64,000 nt of DNA from positions 3,291,001 through 3,355,000 of the forward strand of contig CM034110.1 in NCBI GenBank assembly GCA_019914945.1, written 5' to 3'. Positions 56,701 to 64,000 of this stretch are shown piece after piece. The translations under genes were made by a program, and so were the position numbers. The notes beneath the pieces were generated by a model. That model was not told the origin of the DNA. It searched no databases and saw nothing but the letters and a program-made list of their open reading frames with translations. This stretch comes from Typha latifolia (Eukaryota; Streptophyta; Magnoliopsida; Poales; Typhaceae). The number at the start of each line of letters is the position of its first letter. Position 1 is the stretch's first letter.

Positions 56701-59700
56701 TTAGCAATCGAAGCATTTTGTTGGTTGATTGCACTTGACCAGTGGTTTGTGTTTGAATATTTATGCTACTCTCCAGGAGAGAACAAACTGGCTCTACCTT
56801 GCTATCCCACTTGTTTAAATTTTCTTCTTTCCACTTCTATGAAGGAATTTAATTGTTCTCTAAGCTTAAAGATATTTTTAGTGTCAAAATTTACCTCATA
56901 ATGTAGAAGTCGTCTCTACCTTTTGATTGCTCGAACCAATAGTACTGGATTGGTGATTGTCCAGCCGAGTGTCGATTGTACTCAAGTAGCGTCTCTCCAG
57001 AAGCATTTGAATTACCTTGATGATGTACGAAAATCAAGGGTTATTGCCAGCCCCCCGAGGGCCCCCAATTCCATTAGTGAAAAAATTATTAATTCTTATT
57101 GATTCATTTATCTTATTTTTTTTCTTTGCTATTAAATGTTGTAAGCTTTCAATAACATTCAGCTCAATGTTAAACAGTATTTATGAAAGAAAAAAAAACG
57201 ACTGAGCGAAACTTTGTCAATAGGTTAAACAGCACACGATTAAATTCAAATAAGTGTGATCAAATTAAATGACAAGAAATTAGAAGATTAAGAACATTAC
57301 TCACCTCATTTTGCCAATCTGACCTAAAAAAGCAAATAAAATGGCTGAAAATAAAATAAAATGACTAAAAAATAAATTAAACTTACTAACATGGAAATTA
57401 TTCTTTGGTCCACTAGGATCCGTCTATTCGGATCCGAGAAATGTCGTCTCCCACATTGCTTTTTTTTTAGCAATCGAAGATTTTTGTTGGCTGATTGCAC
57501 TTGACCAGTAGTTTGTGTTTGTATTTTTATGCTACTCTCCAGGAGAGAACAAATTGTCTCTACCTTGCTATCCCACTCGTTTAAATTTTCCTTTTCCTCT
57601 TCTATCAATGAATTTAATTTTTCTCTAAGCTTACATATATTTTTAGTGTCAAAATTTACCTCATAATGTAGAAGTCGTCTCTACCTTTTGATTACTCGAA
57701 CCAATAGTAGTGGATTGGTGATTGTCCAGCCGAGTGTCGATTGTACACAGGTAGTGTCTCCAGAAGCATTTCAATTACCTAGATGATGTACGAAAATCAA
57801 TGGTAATTGCCAGTCCCCGGAGCGCCCCCCAATTCCATTCGTGAAAAAATTAGTAATTTTTATTGAATATTTCTCTTAATTTTTTTTTCTTTGCTATTAA
57901 ATGTTGTAAGCTTTTTATAACATTCAGCTCAATGTTAAACAATATTTATGGAAAAAAAAGAACGACTGAACCAAACATTCTCAATAGGTTAAACAGCACA
58001 TGATTAAATTCAAAGACATGTAATAAAATTAAATGACAAACAATTAGAAGATTAAGAACATTAATCACCTCAATGTGCCATTCTCACCTAAAAAAGCAAA
58101 TAAAATGGCTGAAAAATAAAATAAAATGACTAAAAAATAAATTAAACTAACTAAAATGGAAATTATTCTTTAGTCCACCGGTATCCGTCTATTCGGATCC
58201 GAGAAATGTTTTCTCCCACATTGTTTTTTTTAGCAATCGAAGCCTTTTGTTGGCTGATAGCACTTGACCAGTGGTTTATGTTTGTATTTTTATGCTACTC
58301 TCTAGGAGAGAACAAACTGTCTCTACCTTGCTATCCCACTCGTTTAAATTTTCTTTTTACTCTTCTATCAGTGAATTTAATTGTTCTCTAAGCTTACAAA
58401 TATTTTTAGTGTCAAATTTTACATTATAATGTAGAAGTCGTCTCTACTCGAACCAATAATAGTGGATCGGTGATTATCCAACCGAGTGTCGATTATACTT
58501 GGGCAACGTCTCTCCAGAAGCATTTCAATTACCAAGATGATGTACGAAAATCAAGGATAATTGCGAGCCCCCGAGCCCCCCAATTCCATTCGTGAAAAAA
58601 TTAATAATTTTTATTTAATCATTTATCTTGATTTTTTTATTTGCTATTAAATGTTGCAAGCTTTCAATAATATTCAGCTCAATGTTAAACAATATTTATC
58701 GAAAACTCTCTCAATAGGTTAAACAACACACGATTAAATTCAAAGAAATGTGATCAAATTAAATGACAAGCTATTAGAAGATTAAGAACATTACTCACCT
58801 CATTTTGCCAATCTGACCTAAAAAAGCAAATAAAATGGCTGAAAATAAAATAAAATGACTAAGAAATAAATTAAACTTACTAACATGGAAATTATTCTTT
58901 GGTCCACCAGGATCTGTCTATTCGGATCCGAGAAATATTTTCTCCCACATTGCTTTTTTTTAGCAACCGAAGCCTTTTGTTTGCTGATTGCATTTGACCA
59001 GTGGTTTGTGTTTGCATATTTATGTTACTCTTCAGGAGATAACAAACTGGCTCTACCTTTCTATCCCACTCGTTTAAATTTTCTTTTTCCTCTTCTATGA
59101 ATGAATTTAATTGTTCTCTAATCTTAAAGATATTCTTAGTGTCAAAATTTACCTCATATTGTAGAAGTCGTCTCTACCTTTTGATTGCTCGAACCAATAG
59201 TAGTGGATTGGTGATTGTCCAGCCGAGTGTCCATTGTACTCAGGTAGCGTCTCTCCAGAAGCATTTCAATTACATAGATGATGTACGAAAATCAAGGGTA
59301 ATTGCTAGTCCCCCGAGCCCCCCCAATTCTATTCGTGAAAAAATTAATAATTTTTATTGAATCATTTATCTTGATTTTTTTTCTTTGCTATTAAATGTTG
59401 TAAGCTTTTTATAACTATCGAGAAGCATTAAGTGAGCCAGCTTCGCAACCGAAGTGCCACTGGTTCAATGGTGTTCATTTTGCCCTCGATGGCTATCCTG
59501 CCCCTTTAAATTCTTGTCGTTGGCATGTCTTGTAAATTCTTTTCCAATTAATAGAGAATCGCAAACTTGTTTGCCATACATTGTATTTTGCTTGTCTTTG
59601 CTTTGTCGCAATCCAAAACAGGTGCATCGCTTGTGAAGCGAACGGCTGACTTAACTTTGCTACTTGAAAGTTGGGTGCCGCGCGGTCTTTGTCTATCGCA

Positions 59701-60555
59701 AAGACTTAGTCCGTGACAAACAATATTTATGGAAAAAAAACGACAAAACCAAACTTTCTAAATAGGTTAAACAGCACACGATTAAATTCAAAGAAATGTG
59801 ATCAAATTAAATGACAACCAATTAGAAGATTAAGAACATTACTCACCTCATTTTGCCAATCTGACCTAAAAAAGCAAATAAAATGGCTGAAAATAAAATA
59901 AAATGACTAAAAAGTAAATTAAACTTACTAACATGGAAATTATTCTTTGGTCCACCGGGATCCGTCTATTCGGATCCAAGAAATGTTTTCTCCCACATTG
60001 TTTTTTTTTAGCAATCGAAGCCTTTTGTTGGCTGATTGCACTTGACCAGTGGTTTGTGTTTGCATATTTATGCAACTCTCCAGGAGATAACAAACTGGCT
60101 CTACCTTGCTATCCCACTCGTTTAAATTTTCTTTTTCCTCTTCTATCAATGAATTTAATTGTTCTCTAAGCTTACATATATTCTTATTGTCAAAATTTAC
60201 CTCATATTGTAGAAGTTGTCTCTACCTTTTGATTGCTCGAACCAATAGTAGTGGATTGGTGATTGTCCAGCCGAGTGTCGATTGTACTCAGGTAGCGTCT
60301 CTCCAGAAGCATTTCAATTACCTAGATGATGTACGAAAATCAAGGGTAATTGCCAACCCACCGAGCGCCCCCCAATTCCATTCGTGAAAAAATTAATAAT
60401 TTTTATTGAATCATTTATCTTGATTTTTTTTCTTTGCTATTAAATGTTGTAAGCTTTCTATAACATTCAGCTCAATGTTAAACAATATTTATGGAAAAAA
60501 AAACGACTCAACCAAACTTTCTCAATTGGTTAAACAGCACACGATTAAAGTCATT
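44731..60555. repeat. Satellite array, about 760-bp monomer, about 21 copies
   Basis: The marker GCTGATTGCA recurs at about 44735, 45484, 46284, 47049, 47855, 48619, 49399, 49981, 50746, 51591, 52347, 53008, 53767, 54450, 55205, 55964, 56724, 57490, 58252, 58982 and 60029. Typical spacing is 750-800 bp; short units (580, 660 and 685 bp) carry deletions and the 845-bp unit carries an internal duplication. Each full unit has a BamHI-containing palindrome (GGATCCGTCTATTCGGATCC), a C-rich tract next to CAAGGGTAATTG, A/T homopolymers, and a minus-strand open stretch (IEEEKENLNEWDSKVEPVC and MQTQTTGQVQSANKRLRLL). Two subtypes are interspersed (CAAACTGTCTC and CAAACTGGCTC). Confidence 0.9.
59415..59717. 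other. Foreign 303-bp segment inside one satellite unit
   Basis: Between TTTTTATAAC and AAACAATATTTATGG, where other units have ATTCAGCTCAATGTT. It is more GC-balanced than the array. A plus-strand stretch (VKRTADLTLLLESWVPRG, about 59633-59690) could be coding relic. No terminal repeats or target duplication are seen. Not recognised. Confidence 0.5.
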
Positions 60556-60800
60556 CCGATTAAATTCATAGAATTTCTATTAGTCTGGATCGTGCATTCC
60601 TTCTTCATGCAATGTTAACTGGAGTCTCTGTTGATTTGGCTGGGGTGATCTATGACTCGATTCTCACTACTGCCCAGAAAGAAGCACCTCATGAGGGGTT
60701 ACCATTTGGCATCTTTATTAAAAATTTAGGCACTCAGAGTGGGGTGCGTGTGGATGTTTCAGAACCTTCTCTTATTTCACACAAACCGTTTGATCGAATT
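60556..60800 (+). pseudogene. Plant transposon-type ORF fragment, part 1
   Basis: Plus strand, open through ISLDRAFLLHAMLTGVSVDL, YDSILTTAQKEAPHEGLPFG and SLISHKPFDRI. The pattern resembles the 'putative plant transposon protein' domain found beside Ogre/Tat-type and other elements; this is by memory of the pattern only. It has no visible start, since the satellite ends just before it. The solo LTR at 60801 interrupts it, and the frame continues at 63977 (TLKRSQ) once one GAATT copy is discounted. Confidence 0.5.
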
Positions 60801-63694
60801 TGTAACGCCCCCGCCCGGCACAGCACGTGCACGCCCACGCGCCCACACGGCACGCACCGCGCACGCGACAAGTCGGGCGGGGCCCGTCACGCATAGATAC
60901 TCTCCTGTGCACATATCCATGACATCATCAAATAAAACCTGCTAACCTATCCATGATCACATAATCCATCGCCAAATAAATCATACTCTTAACTAAATAA
61001 ACCTGTTAACATATGAATATCAAAGTCCACAATAATATACACTAGACTGCTACACAATCTGGCAGGGCCCACACAGGCCACAACAAACCATTAAGAAACC
61101 ATTAAACAACTGATACAAGAGTACACTATGATTCGACCTGTATTATACAAATCATCGTCTAATACAAAAGAGTACAAATATCAAATACTAGTACAACTCA
61201 ATTTCTATATAAACCATCATCTATACCATCTCGCATCTATAGCTCACCTCATCATCACTCTAAAATATCTTCTCAAGATATCTCAGGTCGCTATCACGTA
61301 CCACAAATCTGAGGGGTTAGAAAAGAAATAAAGAAAGTCATGAGAAAAAGGCTCAGTGAATAGACCTTACCCCGAATCAGTGATGCCAAACAGAGAGTAA
61401 ATCATGTACTGAATAATATGAATTAGAAAGCAACATCATGTCATGAATGAGTATATGAATGCATCCTCAATAATACATAATTGAAAAGTAGATAATATGT
61501 CATACTAATAAAAGTATACAATCCTCGACAATGAATAAACAAATCTCCATGTCATATGATCATCATAACTCTCTATCAAATATGATATATGATGCACGCC
61601 GACCATGACCATGCGATGATATCAAATGCAACCATATATGATATATATTGACCACTCAATAATCAGATATGTCAGATAAAAATGAAATCATATGCATTTC
61701 TCAACATCACGATCATCACCGACATCTCAGTATAATATCATCGTACTAGACCACTGTGCATAGTCAATACTCAGTACCCGATCTCAACATCATGTCCAAA
61801 GGCTCAGAGCATACTCCGCCACCCGTAAGAGTATCTCTAATATAACCATACCCCGCCACCCGCTAGGGTATCAACATCCATCCGGACCGGGCACCCACAT
61901 AGTTGACAGAAACCTCGTGAGGATAACTCGCCACATATGCCCTGGCGAACGGCATGTGTCCGAATGTCTGCTGCGCACACAGACTAACGACCTCAGACGT
62001 AAGGCCAATAGGATCGCGACCATGTCGAGCGATCAATCATCCACCAAGTGCGTCCTAACCCTCGCGCCCACTCGGGTATCCTCACGCTTTCTATGAACTA
62101 TCCTATCAATCACATTTCATGCTTTCCTTCTAAATGACAAATCATATGCATATATCCAGTACGATAACAAGTCAATGCATAACAGGAATTTAGGTGGAAT
62201 AGGAATCAAGAGAAAATGATGCAATATAGTCTCCAACTGTATCGTCAACACATGCATACTCATGCTAATATATTACATGCATACTCATGCTACAGATCAA
62301 CTCGGTAAACAATCATAACAGTAGAATCATCTCTGATCATCTCTATATATATCACCAATGTACTCTTATTCCAAATCAGCATAATCGAATGCATGATAAA
62401 ATATGCTCGACTATAATCATCTCTAAATAAAGTCATATAATCATGTTGGAGGCCAAAACATGCATATACACAAATATATAATATAACCTAATTTGAGAAA
62501 GGCGTCTAAGGGATAAGACTACTCACTGTCTGATAAGAAGACACGAACCACACATCTCTCACGTCCGTTAGTCAAACATCAACTCATCGTCAGGATCCAC
62601 GGGGTCTCACATAAGGGGTTCGGGGTCTAAAAATATTTAAATGATATGATGTTAGCCGTTTATCCCATTTAGAATTCATTGGTGTAAAATATAATAAATT
62701 ATTTGATTTTATTAAATAACTTGATATACATTATATATATAATTATGATAACCTTATTCAATTATTTGGCAATTATTACTTTTACTTAACTAGTTACTAA
62801 TCATACATATATTAACCATTTTTCATAAATACAAAAGTAATTATTTGAGCTCAGCATTTTATTGCATAGAAAATAATATATAATAATAATAAGGTGCTAG
62901 AAACACATTGTATACTCAAATGTATTAAATATATGCATGTATAAGCATACATAAACATTAATAGAAACTTATAAAATTTAATTATTTTTAATAGAACTAA
63001 CTATATAAAATATAAGATTATTATCAATATGATTACATGTATTAATCTAATAAACAGTGGCAAAACTGTATATAATCATATGCAAGTACTTATAACTATA
63101 ATTAATAAATTATTATACTAATAATACTTAGCTAATACTTATGTTAGTGAGTATAAATTATCAAAATAATCTATCATCTAGATAACTAATTTACCTATAT
63201 TTTAGAAACTAAATCATATGATTAATATAAACAAATTAAAAAGGGAGCAATCCCTTGTCACAGTGCTGGGCTCGGCATTGCCTACTACAGTGCTGGGCCG
63301 AGCCCAACACCATTGCAGAAGGGAAAAAAAAACTGAGGAAGATGAAGAAGAAGAAAGAAGGAGAAGAAAGAAAGGAAGAAGAAGAAGAAGAGAAAGGAAG
63401 AGAAGAAAAGAGAAGGGAAGAAGGAGGAGGGAGGTGCGGACCCAAGCCGGCTGGGAGGGCACCGGCAGTTGGTGGCCAGCCAGCTAACGACCTCTCGCCG
63501 GCGGCTCGGCTCCGACGGGCCTGAGCCCAAGGTAAGAAAAAAAAGAAAGAGAGAGAGAGAGAGAGAGATAGTGAGAGAGAGAGAGAAGAAGAGAGAAGAA
63601 GAGAGGGGAGGAGAAAGAGCTCACCGGCGCTCGTGGAGGTGGCGGCGGCGGCGATAGTCCGGCCTCGGCGAGAGAGAGGGAGAGAGAGAGAGAG

Positions 63695-63728
<34 letters not shown>

Positions 63729-63976
63729 TTAAAGAGAGAGAGGGAAGGCGGTGGGAGGTTGGCGGTAGCTGCGGCGGCGCGCGGGCCCGCGCCGCGCACG
63801 GCCGGCCGCAGCCGGTTGGCTGCGGCGACGCGAGGGGGGGTGCGTGGCACCTCTCCCACGTAGCCCCACTGCATGGGCACGAGGCCGGTCACACTATGGC
63901 CGGCCACGTCGTGCCCATGCAAAATTAATTTTATTTTATTTTATTTATTATTTTTTTTTGGGATTGGGTTGTTACA
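60801..63976 (-). repeat. Complete solo LTR of family E (3176 bp)
   Basis: It starts TGTAACGCCC and ends GGGTTGTTACA. Target duplication GAATT is at 60796-60800 and 63977-63981. In reverse it matches the LTRs at 35557 and 38100, including the GGGCACGACG..CGTGCCC hairpin near 63880-63920 and GA tracts. It shows what the missing right parts of those copies look like. No internal sequence remains. Confidence 0.9.
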
Positions 63977-64000
63977 GAATTACACTTAAGCGGAGTCAAG
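63977..64000 (+). pseudogene. Plant transposon-type ORF fragment, part 2
   Basis: Continues the reading frame of 60556-60800 after the solo LTR; runs off the window. Confidence 0.45.

Noticed and set aside
44947..60387. Plus-strand ORFs in the satellite (such as SGLVIVQPSVDCTQVASLQKH)
   Set aside because: They recur with the monomer but break at different places in each unit. The minus-strand frame is the longer and more consistent one; neither is claimed as a gene.
1..64000. tRNA, rRNA or snoRNA genes
   Set aside because: No cloverleaf-like or rRNA-like sequence was seen; the tRNA-Met matches are all primer-binding sites next to LTRs.

Overview
The window is plant nuclear DNA, almost certainly from an angiosperm with a transposon-rich genome. 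The evidence is plant-type Ty3/gypsy chromoviruses and a Ty1/copia SIRE-like element primed by initiator tRNA-Met, one intron-containing plant-style RRM gene, and a long AT-rich satellite array. The species cannot be named from the sequence. Apart from one host gene, nearly everything is retrotransposon nested in retrotransposon, and nearly all transposon ORFs are broken.

Layout. (1) 1-870 is old LTR-like sequence. (2) 871-26190 is one large nest. Element A (minus, Tekay/Del-like gypsy with a chromodomain, LTRs of about 2.8 kb) spans 876-26185. It has a perfect 5-bp target duplication GTTAT, but its two LTRs are inverted relative to each other. Inside A lie a solo SIRE-type LTR (6313-7277), a truncated SIRE LTR (3756-4435), and element B (plus strand, scrambled). 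Inside B's LTR sits element C (minus, TSD ACTCA/ACTCG). Inside C's integrase sits element D (minus, TSD CTCCG). Recombination between the D and C left LTRs then duplicated a 1984-bp LTR plus integrase segment in tandem. (3) 26191-27230 is the leader and LTR of another old gypsy element. (4) 28633-29890 is the host gene: six exons, minus strand, 273 aa, one RRM and a Tyr/Gln-rich tail. (5) 31455-35556 holds a solo LTR, a head-to-head LTR pair with decayed gag, protease and RT start, and another solo LTR. (6) 35557-39252 holds two nested partial copies of a long LTR with CT microsatellites (family E). (7) 39253-44730 is a SIRE-like copia element with an inverted gag segment. (8) 44731-60555 is a tandem satellite, about 760 bp per unit and about 21 units. 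(9) 60556-64000 is an ORF fragment split by a complete 3176-bp solo LTR of family E, TSD GAATT.

The two observations I rate highest are these. First, element A is bounded by inverted LTRs with a matching target duplication, so an aberrant cDNA with two U5 ends seems to have been integrated. Second, several LTR groups end in a module of about 42 bp that carries an extra copy of the primer-binding site, in 0, 1, 2 or 3 copies. In element D the target duplication sits outside the module, so the module is part of the integrated LTR. Also notable are a palindromic 12-mer (GCGTTCGAACGC) multiplied in both copia and gypsy LTRs, a putative 153-nt GT-AG intron between gag and protease of A, and a C-rich tract in most satellite units.

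Limits: all alignments were done by eye. Family names rest on motif recognition, and ages and percent identities were not computed.
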